64,000 nucleotides of DNA from Aquanectria penicillioides (taxonomy: Eukaryota > Ascomycota > Sordariomycetes > Hypocreales > Nectriaceae), in contig PYIU01000004.1 of assembly GCA_003415625.1 (NCBI GenBank), positions 992,001 through 1,056,000 on the forward strand, written 5' to 3'. Below are positions 36,436 through 48,100 of this stretch, one piece after another. Every line of letters begins with the position of its first letter. Positions within the stretch are counted from its first letter, which is position 1. The notes under the pieces were generated by a model, which was not told the DNA's origin, searched no databases, and worked only from the letters and a program-made list of their open reading frames with translations. Made by a program: the position numbers and the translations under genes.

Positions 36436-37718
36436 GGTGTGCGGACGGACCCCGGCCGCCACAGAAAGTTTACGGGACAGGCATGGTGAAGGGGTATGGG
36501 GCTCTCTGTCCTGACCTTGAGAGTTGGATTGCAGATTTCGAGGTGTGAGGTGCAGCTCGCAGGTCAGGAAGTTAACCGAGAGATGGAGAACAAGCGCCCG
36601 CAATCCCAGGGATGCGATTTTCCCCTTGGCTTGCCTGGTTGGGAAAGATAGGGTGTGCGGATAAAGAAAACTGATATGAATTTTCTTTGCCGTACTTTTT
36701 TCCCCGTTCGATAATGTGCGTTGCATGTACGGCTGCCAACTGTGTACGTCTCCCTCTGTAAGTCACTGACTTTTACTCCAGTCGACGACTTCTTTCTTCC
36801 CCAAGTCCCGGAACTAGGGCCCCCCGTTCTAGGCCCAGTTCCATTTTACAGCACAGCCCGCATGCCCGCATGGCCAAAACGTAAACGAGACGGAAGGAAA
36901 CGAACGGCCACTGGGGGCGTAACCCAAAGAAAGGATACCGGGAGAAGTCGGAATGTCAGATCTTTGCCTCCCCCGGCAGAACGCACCGGCGACACGGCGA
37001 GCGGAAGCGCCTGTGGGCCAATGAGCTTAGCCGCTGGGCCGCCTGGACGCCCGAGCTAAAGCAAGGCATGGTGTAAAAGGTACCTCAATGACACCGGGGG
37101 GGGGACGAGAGAGGGAGAGGCCTGGGCATGCAAGCACGTCACGGGTGGAGGGTGGATGGCAATTGGACTTCCGGGGAATGGATACCGACAGGTGTGTGAG
37201 AGAACGTGTATCTGGGCCCTGCATTATCGTGGCCGTGACCCTTTTTGTGTGACGAGACTAGACGGACGGGGGTGGATTCCCGGGAAGCCTACACTGCGAA
37301 CGAGAGGACGCAACTGCGTTCTGTGCATGTGTGAAGTGTGACGGAAGGATGACCTGTGGGCTTTCTCATTCGTTGCAATTTTCTTTCATATTACCATCCC
37401 TCACCTCTGAGGCCAGCTCTGCCGCTGCCGTCCTGCTAGTTTGATTTGATTGAAGAATCTTCACCGAGTCGTGACCTGAGTTGACGGGGATATGCACCGG
37501 GGCTGGAAAGGTGAGGGTAGGTCATGTGGTTGTGATGGCGTCTGGTCGAAGTGCCGGAGACAGGTACGTACCGGGATGTATGTACTGAGGTACTCGGTAC
37601 GGAACCCGGGGAGATGGGGAACAACGGCGGGCCAGGGGCCGAATGAGCTTGGGAAAACTTTTAAGAGGGGGGCGAGAGGGACGGTTGATGGAGCGGGAGA
37701 AGGATGAGGGGGTGTGTT

Positions 37719-37748
37719 TGTGTGTGTGTGTGTGTGTGGTGTGTGTGT
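37719..37748 (+). repeat. TG dinucleotide microsatellite
   Basis: Nearly perfect TG repeat with one interruption (GGTG) near 37739; could adopt Z-form. Intergenic. Confidence 0.8.
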
Positions 37749-38728
37749 TCGGCGCAATGAAAGTAGCAGTACAAGCAGGGTACGGAGCACGGATGACTTG
37801 CTGATTTGGAGAGATGATCTGGTCTAGATTTGTCCCAGATTTTCGTGCTCCTCGCCAAGGGGGTGATTCCGGGGACAGGATTTCCATTACCGAGATGTGG
37901 TCTCGTGAGGTGTGAGCCATGTGGTGGACGGAAATAGTAGGGGCCAATTCTGTGTGAGCTGCCTCCTCCTGTTGTGTGAGGTGAGGTGAGCTGTACATGA
38001 AGGGTACGTATCTTTGGCCTGGTGGGTTCCGCGTGCAGGTACCTCGCAGTGTACCTTGCGGGTCACTTTCGTTTTAGGGACGTACTACGTATGTACGAAT
38101 TCTAGTTTTCTTGTCCCATTTATTCAGGTGATTGTTCATTTTTCTATTTTTTGCTTCATGGCTATATGGGTCCCTCACGTGGAGAGGAAGTCAAAGAAAC
38201 CGATGGGGAGAAAAAAAAAGAAAAAAAAAAAAAAGAAGGCGCATGCTATCATGTAAGAAAGCCAATGTACATCGTATGTTGGAAGTTGAAGAAAACCCGA
38301 CTTACACAGAAAGAAGGGTGGCGGGTTTGGTGGTTGGTTGGTTGGTTGGTCAGGTCGCTGGGCGATGGGAAATCGCGGGGTAGAAAGGTGGGAGGGGCGG
38401 TTACGGGTTGCGGTACGGTAGGTACTTCCAGGGGAGACAATTGAGGGGGGAACATGGCCACGAGGGAATCCTGCAGACGAGCAAAGGTGAGCCCGTATGG
38501 CGGTTGCTTTTCTTTTTCTGAGTTTTTTCTGCCCCTTTACCGCCCAGTACGTGTACTGTACCGCGTCCACTGTACTGCATCTCGTACATGATGGAAAACC
38601 GTCTTCTCTGCATCCATTGGGTCCAATCGGGGGACACATGGGGAGAATCAGAGATTGCTGCGGATTTGATTGCGGGACCGCTGGGCGGTGCAACTTGCAT
38701 CTGCAGCATGCATCTGTCACTGCAACTG

Positions 38729-38750
38729 CCTACCTAGGTACCTAGGTAGG
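38729..38750. repeat. Perfect 22-bp palindrome (two overlapping ACCTAGGT cores)
   Basis: Begins CCTACCTAGG and ends CCTAGGTAGG around a central TA; the sequence equals its own reverse complement over all 22 positions. Confidence 0.75.
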
Positions 38751-40881
38751 TAGCCACGGCGCACCAGGTACCTCCAACTGGCATGTAATTTAATGGAAGT
38801 ATGTACGGTGTAAAAGAAAGAGAAAAAAAAAACCCCGAAGAAGAAAACAAAAAAAACAAAAAAACACATTGCATTGCATACCAATTCACCCTCCAATGCA
38901 CAGACAGGACAAATTTTTTTTCCCCTTCCTTTCTTGCCCCCTTGTCTACCTTCGGACCCGTGCCGTGGCGGTGGGTTTTTCTTAAGTCTGGTGACCTGCT
39001 GGCGACCACCGGATGGCCGCCGGGTGACCTCAAAAACTCCACTTCCGGATCCCTGGTCTCAGACTGACCTCGACCAAACTGGGAACCTGGATCTTGCTGT
39101 CTGGCTGGGGAAAACGTTTTGTCTCCCCCTTCTCGTACCCCTTGGCAGGCCGCAGCACCCAGCGCCCAGCACCCAGGACTCAAGCACCCAAGCAGGCCTG
39201 GCGTTCGGGTTTGCTTTTTGCCCTGTCGTCCCCCCCCGTCTCTCCCTCCGCAATCTCAGCCCTAGCTGTGTTTCCTGGGCCGTCGGGCGTCTGTCGCCCA
39301 TTCCTCTGCCTTCGCTCTCATCTACCCAATCTACATCTGTACATAGCACCGTCTCTTACAAGCTAGCTCGCCTGTCTTCATCTTGCGGGCGGACCCGCCT
39401 TTCGGGACCAGAGCTTCTTCATGCGTCCGGAGACTTTCCGTTTCGCTTCCTTGTTCTTTCTGGAGCCGAGTACCTGATTGCTGTGCAGCATGGGCAAACC
39501 CCCTTCGTTTTCTCTTCTTTCAATTTGCTGCTGCAGGCCAATGGGCAAGGAACCCAATTCCGTCGCCACTAAATGGTTACGTACCAATTCCTCCGTCAGC
39601 CTCCAACCAGCATCCTGTGCTTTTTCGTCGTCGTTGTCTCGTCGGTGATCTGTGCCACCACACCCCCGGTCCCTTGATTGCCCGTTAGGTCGTCACATCC
39701 TCGGCCACAGCCAATCGATTCTCCCCGTTAGCATGGATACTTTGCAGCATTGCAGCCCGCGCCGTACCGGATCCTTGATCCAGCAGCCATCCATCCCAGC
39801 CAACCAGCCCGCCAGCCTCTCATCCTGCATTCATCCCCATCCCCATCCTCACCTTTCATCCATCGTTATCCAGCAACGACGCCGTTCCGTCGCCATCGCC
39901 AAGCGCCTTGTCTACCCCCCGGGATCCCGTGAGCCCCAATTTTCCTTCCCCTCATTGCATCACGCCCCTCCAGCTCTTCTCGTTCTCGTCACCTTGACGG
40001 AGTAGTCTATGCCCCGGCCGCCCCGTTCTCCGCCGAGGTAGTGGGGTTTAAGGTCCAAGGGAACAGCAGCAAAAGGGAGCCAGGGCAAGGGATAAAAAAA
40101 AAAAAAATCGACTAAAGCTCAAGTTCCCGAAAAGTATCGTGAATGTACCCGGAATGATCCAGGTATTGAAGTACACGGGTACCAGTGTTGCAACGCCGCC
40201 AGTAAAGCTAGACTTCCCGACCTCCAATGCAAGAATGCATGCCTGATCGGTGGGAGCTTAGTCGAGAACGTCGAGGCTTGTTTCCACCCCTGCCTGCCAT
40301 TATCTAATGAGTAGTCATTTTACGGAATGGTGCGGCTGCAGGCTTGTCTTCTGCTTGGGCCTCTTTTTCGAAGGGGAGGGGGGGGGAGAGGGAAAATTGG
40401 CCTGTTACTTTTTTGCCTTTGCGGCTTGGCCTCGACCGGCGATCATGACGACAGGCTGCTTCCGGGCACAGAGTTGGATGGCACACATGGCTCAGAACAG
40501 CAGGAAAACTCAGAAAGTTACCCGGGAAAACGCTTCAAAAGCAGGGGACCGAGAAGAGGGAAGCACATGTAGAACTTAGCAGTTTCATCAGCATCACCAG
40601 CTTCCCAGAAACCAAAGCATCAAGACGAGAATTATCAAACAGATCAGAACTATCGCGACTTCTCGTCCGAGCAACACCGTCACCAATCAGCAGAACAACT
40701 TGCGCCATCCACTCGGCTTCATCCATCATCAATCTAACATTTCCCCTTGTCGTCCATCTCTCCTGCATCGTCCGCATCTCCCCTCTTTTTCCCGTGTCCA
40801 GGTCCCATCCTTTGCCCGGTTGACCCCATCAACAAGGCCCCCGAATCAACATTGAACACCCCTCCCGAGGATCCATGTACA

Positions 40882-40906
40882 GCTGCTGCTGCTGCTGCTG
40901 CTGCTG
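40882..40906 (+). repeat. GCT trinucleotide repeat
   Basis: Eight GCT units about 430 bp upstream of the PEPCK start. Reads as poly-Ala or poly-Leu in chance frames; no gene is supported here. Confidence 0.75.
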
Positions 40907-41330
40907 CGCCTGGACTCATCTTGCCGCCGCTGCTGCTTCTATTCCTGCTGGCCCCCGGACCCGATATTGAACGGGGTCTGTGGCTCTGACTCGGACTCTG
41001 ATTCTGACTACGCAGACCGGGGTTCCCGCCCACACCTCACACCTCCTCGTCCCGCAACTTGGACGCCGACACCAGCTGGCGTCACGGTACCAAGAAATCC
41101 TTTCCGGTTTGATTTCGTCCCCGTCACCTGCGACGCCTCGTCGGCTCCACCTCGCGCTTGCCTGCAGCCGTCCCAGAGCCTCTGGCCATCTCCATCCTCG
41201 GTTTCAACCCCCCCAAGCCTCCCCAGCGGGCACTATCTGGCGTTTCCACTGTGGAGAACCACACCGCGACATCCACACCCCCCGGGCGTACCATTTCGAA
41301 TCTCGACCTCTTCGCAAACCTTTAATAACC

Positions 41331-44300
41331 ATGAAGGACCCCGTCTTCAGAACTGCTTCTCCTTACATCGATCCATCAGTCAAAGGCCCAAGGTCCCAGA
41401 TTCAGGCAGCAGGTCCAGACTTTCGCAAAAGTGAGTCGCACTCTCTTCGTCTTTGTCTTTTTTCGTTTGCATCTTTTATGGCATCTCAAAGCCTCTTACA
41501 CCACTCTCCTCCTGGGTCTTCCCTCATGTGCATTCCACTGAGGGAAACCTATCTCTCAGACTCTCCATTGTTCCGCTTTGAAATTCATAATATCATACTA
41601 ACGGTCTGCTTTTGCAGTGATTTCCAACGCCGTTAACAAGACAGCTCTTCACCCCGCCGGTGTCGCGTGAGTACTCCCTTCATTAATTTACATGAAGACT
41701 TCAACTAACACCGAATCCCCACAGTCCCCACGTGGAGCACACTGAGATTGGTATGCTTAATGCCTTCTAGACAATACGCAATCGCATGAATCTAATACCC
41801 TTTTACAGAGCAAGAGCTTCACGACAAGGCCCACATTGATTGGGACCGCGTCGCCATTGTACGCTTCTCCATCTCCGAAAATGTCAATTGACAACATGGG
41901 AATTGCAGACCAACTAACCACCTCGTCCGCAGATCGCTAACCCTTCCCCCGCTGCCCTCTACGAGGATGCGTTGGTCTACGAGTCCGGAACTGCCATCAC
42001 CTCAAGTGGTGCCCTGACTGCCTACTCTGGGCCAAGACTGGCCGATCGCCCCTTGACAAGCGAATTGTCAAGGAGCCTTCATCCGAGAACAACATCTGGT
42101 AGGTTGCATTCCATTTCCTGGCTCTAGGTCGCCGCCTGTCCGCGTTCTGCTTCCTCGGCAGTGACGTGAATGTTTCGGGACAGGACTCAAAGTTAAAAGC
42201 TGAGGTGAACATGCGGCTAACGCTGGCGATCACAGGTGGGGCCCCGTCAACAAGCCCATGACTCCTGATGTAAGTGCAATGCTTCGAGCTTCACGCTCTG
42301 TTTTTCCTTTTGTCTCGTGCATTCTCCTTTCGAATTCCATCGACATTCTCTGGACGCATCGCATTTCTCGGAGTCTCTGGCTGTGGCGGAAACACAAATG
42401 CAACAGTCACAAGCCAAATCGACAAAAAAACACCCATTCCATCCATCCCGGAAATCAAAGTCCCTTTGCCCCGAGAATAGCCGGAACCGCCAACGCCGGC
42501 ACGTCATGGCTCGCCGTGGTGCTTATTTTCTTACCCAATTGCGCGGGCGCTGGTTGGCAGGGGCCTGGGCAACCACTGGGGGGCCCAGTGGCTCTCGGTG
42601 GTTCCAGTGGTTCTAGCCCCCGGGACCTGTCCCCGGTTCTTTCCCCTGGAGCCTCGAAGCCTTGAGGGTTGGCGTCATGGGGCCCGGCAATGGCAATCGT
42701 GACCCCGCAGAGTTTCCAGCACTCCTGCCAGAATCTCAGTCACGTCCAACGCCTGCCTTGCCACACGCCTCCTACCCCACCTTTCCTCCCTTCCCTTCCA
42801 GCCGGGAAGTCGCCCACCCACGACCAGGCGCAGCCGAACCTCGATCAACTTCCGAGACCAGCCTCAGTGCCAGCCCGATCCCGAGCGGCCGGCCGCCCCT
42901 CTCTGGCCCCCGATCCACGACTTTTCCCGATGCCGTGCACCGCATTATCCCCTTTTGGAAGTCTCGGAATTTGATTCGCTACCCCAACTTCGTGACATGA
43001 TGGAACCTGAGATTTCGAGATTCAGCGGCTGACAAAATTATCCACACAGGTCTGGAAGATCAACCGTGAGCGTGCTGTTGATTACCTCAACACCCGAAAC
43101 CGCATCTACGTCGTCGATGGCTACGCTGGCTGGGACGAGAAGTACCGCATCCGCGTCCGTGTTGTCTGCGCCCGCGCCTACCATGCTCTCTTCATGCGCA
43201 ACATGCTCATCCGCCCCTCGCGTGAGGAGCTCGAGCACTTCCACCCCGACTACACCATCTACAACGCCGGCTCTTTCCCCGCCAACCGATACACTGAGGG
43301 TATGACCTCTGGCACCTCCGTGGCCATCAACTTCGAGCAGAAGGAGATGGTTATCCTGGGTACTGAGTACGCCGGTGAGATGAAGAAGGGTGTCTTCACT
43401 GTTCTCTTCTACGAGATGCCCATCTACCACAACGTCCTCACCCTTCACTCCTCTGCCAACGAGGGCAAGAACGGCGACGTCACTCTCTTCTTCGGTCTCT
43501 CCGGTACTGGCAAGACCACCCTCTCCGCCGACCCCAACCGAGCCCTGATCGGTGACGACGAGCACTGCTGGAGCGACAACGGTGTCTTCAACATCGAGGG
43601 TGGCTGCTACGCCAAGTGCATTGGCCTCTCCGCTGAGAAGGAGCCCGATATTTTCGGCGCCATCCGCTACGGTTCCGTCCTCGAGAACGTTGTCTTTGAC
43701 CCCGTCACCCGTGAGGTCGACTACGACGATGCCACTCTCACCGAGAACACCCGCTGCGCCTACCCCATCGAGTACATCTCCAACGCCAAGATCCCCTGCC
43801 TGTCTCCCAACGCCCCCTCCAACATCATTCTCCTGACCTGCGACGCCCGCGGTGTCCTTCCTCCCATCTCCAAGCTCGACCGCTCCCAGACCATGTTCCA
43901 CTTCATCTCCGGTTACACCTCCAAGATGGCCGGTACTGAGGACGGTGTCACCGAGCCCCAGGCTACCTTCTCCAGCTGCTTCGCCCAGCCCTTCCTCGCC
44001 CTTCACCCCATGAAGTACGCCAAGATGCTTGCCGACAAGATCGAGCAGCACAAGGCCAACGCCTGGCTCCTCAACACCGGCTGGGTTGGTGCTGGTTTCG
44101 CCCAGGGCGGCAAGCGATGCCCCCTCAAGTACACTCGTGCTATCCTCGACGCCATCCACTCTGGCGAGCTCGCCAACGTCGAGTACGAGAACTACGGTGT
44201 CTTCAACCTCCAGGTCCCCAAGACCTGCCCCAACGTCCCCGACGACCTCCTCAACCCGAGAAGGCCTGGACCGCTGGCTCCGAGTCTTTCCAGAACGAGG

Positions 44301-44392
44301 TCGTCAAGCTGGGCAAGCTCTTCCGCGAGAACTTCACCAAGTACGAGAGCGAGGCCACCGAGGACGTTGTCAAGGCTGGTCCCCAGGTTTAG
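41331..44392 (+). CDS. acuF: Phosphoenolpyruvate carboxykinase (ATP) (two one-base frame breaks)
   Basis: Seven exons: 41331-41430, 41618-41666, 41725-41750, 41809-41858, 41933-42098, 42236-42269 and 43050-44392; 589 residues once two bases are allowed for. It catalyses oxaloacetate plus ATP to phosphoenolpyruvate, the first committed step of gluconeogenesis. The conserved core is near-perfect: [20 protein letters not shown] (P-loop, from about residue 291), GDDEHCWSD (metal site), and [20 protein letters not shown]. Small exons 2-4 carry [20 protein letters not shown]. Intron 6 is 780 nt, unusually long for a fungus. The frame breaks at GGG 42029-42031 (TAYSG to [15 protein letters not shown]) and CCC 44255-44257 (DDLLNP to [10 protein letters not shown]); one added base fixes each. 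The ATG choice rests on phase and resemblance; an internal Met (ATG split by intron 1) is possible. Symbol follows Aspergillus; pck1 in yeasts. Confidence 0.95.
42029..42031 (+). other. Frame break at GGG (PEPCK exon 5)
   Basis: Upstream frame TAYSG; downstream frame [11 protein letters not shown]. One extra base supplies the missing codon (GCC, Ala). Confidence 0.85.
42270..43049 (+). other. 780-nt intron 6 of PEPCK
   Basis: Donor GTAAGT after PVNKPMTPD, acceptor CCACACAG before [10 protein letters not shown]; both flanks are strictly conserved, so the intron is secure. Its other introns are 58-187 nt. It contains an 8-bp perfect stem around 42573-42591 (CCACTGGG ... CCCAGTGG) and no coding remnant that I recognise. 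Confidence 0.8.
44255..44257 (+). other. Frame break at CCC (PEPCK exon 7)
   Basis: Before it the frame gives DDLLNP; one base later it gives [20 protein letters not shown] to the stop at 44390. The uncorrected frame runs on to 44459 with an unrelated Arg/Ser tail. Confidence 0.87.
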
Positions 44393-45190
44393 AGAAGGAC
44401 TTTTCTTGAGTCTCTTCAATTTGCACAGAATGAATTTGGTGGTAAACTTGGGCATTTGAATCGTTTACGGGTCGGCGTCTTCCATGGCAGCCAGGCTGCC
44501 CTGCTTTTGAGTTCTTGATGGGTCCACGGGATGAGATTGAGTGTAATGTAGGCATGAATAAGGCTTTACGAATTTCGAAGCAATAGAAAAGTACATATCA
44601 TCTACAATATTTTTTTGGCTCCCTTTTGAATGCTTGTGAATGTGTGGGTTTGATGCAGTCTTCATCCCTTGGCTTCTTGACAGGATTTAGAGATTGCATA
44701 AGAGGAAGAATCCTTTTCAAATTGGTCGTCGCTAGGGCAAAAGTTGACACAGACAAATAAAAGAATCAATGACATCCACTTGAATAAATAGAGCGCTCGT
44801 TTTTATTCCATTTGATCTGTTAACCTGTTGGTTCGTACAACATTTGTCGCAGGGTTCTTCGTGCATGTAAGTGGGTTGCGAGCCGCCTGACGATGCAAAT
44901 CGGATGTATCCAAGGGTTGATAACACTGTGAACGAGGGTCTACGGATCACTGTGGCTCACTGTGGCTTAACGACCCACACTGCGGCTCAGTGTAGTTGGT
45001 GCATGCTTCCACAGTGCTTTACGCGGGGTTGCACGCCACGGAGCATGGGCGTTTTTTTTCCCTTGGGGGCCAGTTGCCCCGGCAATTATGTCATGAAGCG
45101 GGCAGAAACAAACGAATCAACCCAACAAGGCGCCTATCGGTGTAGCTTCTTCACAAGCTTTCACGAACACGCACGCGTCGCAATCGGCCC
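44393..45190. other. PEPCK 3' region and SNF2 gene promoter
   Basis: AT-leaning to about 44870 (3' UTR), then GC-richer. Near 44950-45000 a CACTGTGGCT/CACTGCGGCT motif recurs three times. No gene. Confidence 0.5.
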
Positions 45191-48100
45191 ATGAACCGCG
45201 ACGGCCCAAGGCAGAAGCCCCCTTCAAAGTCGTCTGCAAAGCCTGGTGCTTCTTTTGCATTTAAGCCGCGGACTACTCTCTCGTTGACGCAGCAGCCTGA
45301 TTTCTCAAAGGCCACACCGAACCACAAACATCAACAACAGGGCAAGCTTGCAACCACCGCCACGGCGAACGCGCCAAGTAACCGGAATTCTAAGACACGC
45401 CTCGAAGATTCAACCCCTCTGAGAGACCTCGGCGCCATGGTCAACGAACGAGCGCCCCCCAAGGCGCCCCTACAGTCTATCAAAGCCAATGCCGGCCCCT
45501 CCCGCGAACAGTCACCGGACGATATTGTCGCCCTGATGAACGGCCTCAATTCTCTGAAAGGCAAAGCGCGCGATGAGATTGGCGACAAATTTGGTGGAGG
45601 CAGTAGCCGACCAGCATCTGGTCATCCGCACAAGATGGTATCTTCTCGTAAGCAGAGAGCAGACCCTTTCTTCCACCAGAGGACACGACCAGAGCACCAT
45701 CTCGACGGAAACAGAGTCTCAGGCCCCAAGCTTCAAACATATCAAGATAGGAAGCCTCCGCCAATGCAGATGTTCAACTCAAACGCCCCTATTGCACCAC
45801 CGAAGGCCTATTCCGACGAGGTCTTCTACACGGACCCCGCAAAGGCAAGCGCCGACCTGAAGGCCCTGTTGGAGGGTGGAATGGATGAAGAACAAGAAGA
45901 CGAAGCGCCACAATCGCAAGAATCACAAGAGTCACAGAAATCGCAAGGCAGTGAGGCCGGAGATGATGTCAAGAAAGTCGACACACACAAGCCCATGAAG
46001 GACGGCACAGTTGAGGGTCTCAAAGTGAAGCTCCTACCACATCAAGTCGAGGGTGTGCAGTGGATGCAAGGACGAGAGCTTGGCCCCATCAAGAGGGGCA
46101 AAGTCCCCAAGGGAGGCATCCTCGCCGATGACATGGGTCTGGGCAAGACGCTCCAGACCATTTCCCTGATTCTCACGAACCAAAAACCAGAAAAGGATTC
46201 TCTAGGTTGGAAGAAGAATTTTGAAAAAGTCGAGAAGACTACACTTGTGGTGGCACCGCTGGCACTGATCCGTCAATGGGAACACGAGATTAAGGACAAG
46301 GTGGAAAAATCCCACGGACTCAAAGTGTGCGTGCATCACGGACCACAGCGAACGAAGAGATACCAAGAACTGGCCCTCTATGATGTGGTCATCACAACTT
46401 TCCAGATCCTGGTTTCTGAACACGGCCATTCCTCTGATGCCGAGAATGGAGTCAAAGCCGGTTGCTTTGGGTTGCACTGGTGGCGAGTGGTCCTTGACGA
46501 GGCTCACACCATCAAAAACCGCAATGCAAAGGCCACCAAAGCTTGTTATGCTTTACGATCCGAGTATAGATGGTGTCTTTCTGGTACACCCATGCAAAAC
46601 AACCTCGATGAGCTCCAGTCCCTCGTCAAATTCCTCCGCATCAAGCCTTACGACGACCTCAAGGAGTGGAAGGCTCATATCGACCAGCCCATGAAGAGCG
46701 GCAAAGGCCACATTGCTATTCGCAGATTGCACAGTTTGCTACGTTGCTTCATGAAGCGCCGAACAAAGGAGATCCTCAAGGAGGATGGTGCTCTTAACCC
46801 CGGCGGCAAACCGTCGGCTGAGGGCGAAGCATCATCAACAGGGTTCAAGGTCACTGAACGCAAGGTCGTCAGCGTCTCAACGAAGCTTTCACCCGCAGAA
46901 CGCAAGTTCTATGATCGCTTGGAGGCTCGCGCTGACCGAAGTATCGAAGCCATGATGCGCGGGCGAGTCAAACTATGCCAATGCATTGACTCTTCTGCTA
47001 CGCTTGCGACAAGCGTGTAACCATCCAAAGCTGGTGGAAGGCAAGTTGGAGAAGGACAAGGATGCCCTGTCTACCGATTCGAGCCAGAAATCCCAAGATG
47101 TCGATGTCGATGCCATGGCTGATATGTTCGCCGGCATGGGCATCGCATCCAAGAGCTGCAATATTTGTGGCCGAAGTTTGAATACCATTGATTCTAGGCT
47201 TGGGAGAGAGATTTGCTCGGAATGCCACAGTGACTTGGAGTACTTCAACAGTCAGGGCAAGCCAGACGAGGAGCAAAGGAAGAAGAAGAAGACCAAGATG
47301 GACAAGTCCAAGAAGAAGGGAAAGAAATCCGAAGATAAGGTGCTGAAGAAGGTTCTTGTGGCGGGAGATGCTGAGTCGCCCGTCAAGACAACCCGTCGCC
47401 CCCGCAACCGCAATGCCATCATTGATAGTGATGATGAGGAAGAAGCAGAAGGCAGCTGGCTTGTTTCAGATGGAGAGCAGGGTCCTTTGCGCCTCGGAAA
47501 GGCTGGTGGCGAAGAAGATGAAAATGCTGAAGGCGGCGGAGAGGATTTGGGCTCCGAGGACTCCGAAGATGAGGAGGACAGCAAGGTCCAAGACCAAAGC
47601 AACCTCAGCAGCTTCGTCGTGGACGATGAAGAAGCGAAGAAGGAAAAGGGATACCGATCAGTCGATGAGGCATCAGATGATGGAGACTCGTTACTGTCTA
47701 TCTCTGCTCTAACTCAACAGATGGCTGCCCAGACGCTGGACGACGGGCCGGATACCTCTGTTGCCGATACCACAAATGCAGATACCACAGCAGGGGATTC
47801 TTCTCTAGCCGACAGCTCCATTGCGGACACTTCTGCTGCCGACACGACTACCGCTGCCGACACTACAACGGCAGATAGCACTACCGCAGCCGATTCAGAA
47901 GCATCCGATTCAGATCAACATTCCGAAGACGACTCTGAGGATGACTCAACTCTCCTCTCATCTGACGACGACGATGTTCATCACCAGGCTTACAACCCAG
48001 AACCCAACCAAGTCCTTGCCTCAGCCAAGATCCGTGAACTCATCAAGATCCTTCAAGCCGAAGTCCGCGAGCACAAGTTCATCGTGTTCTCTCAGTTTAC

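Larger units (their letters stand above)
34102..41330. other. 7.2 kb gene-free region between Sup35 and PEPCK
   Basis: No protein recognised on either strand; the longest frames (for example 38874-39572 plus and 34916-35521 minus) are Pro/Ser/Arg-rich and overlap others. Dense in simple sequence: A14 (34681), AACGGC units (36000-36026), A26 (36410), TG repeat (37719-37748), A-rich run (38211-38234), a 22-bp palindrome (38729) and GCT repeat (40882-40906). The last 1.5 kb is CT-rich on the plus strand, suggesting a long PEPCK promoter and leader, which would suit a carbon-source-regulated gene. Confidence 0.55.

Noticed and set aside
38874..39572. Plus-strand frame of 232 codons upstream of PEPCK
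   Set aside because: Pro/Ser/Leu-rich chance frame in CT-rich DNA, overlapped by other frames; no motif.
43038..44159. Antisense open frame of 373 codons over PEPCK exon 7
   Set aside because: Shadow frame: Val/Gly/Glu-rich, produced by the strong codon bias of the highly conserved sense gene.
46960..46990. Programmed frameshifting in the SNF2 gene
   Set aside because: No slippery heptamer or downstream structure is evident, and five other genes show the same type of homopolymer break, so error is simpler.
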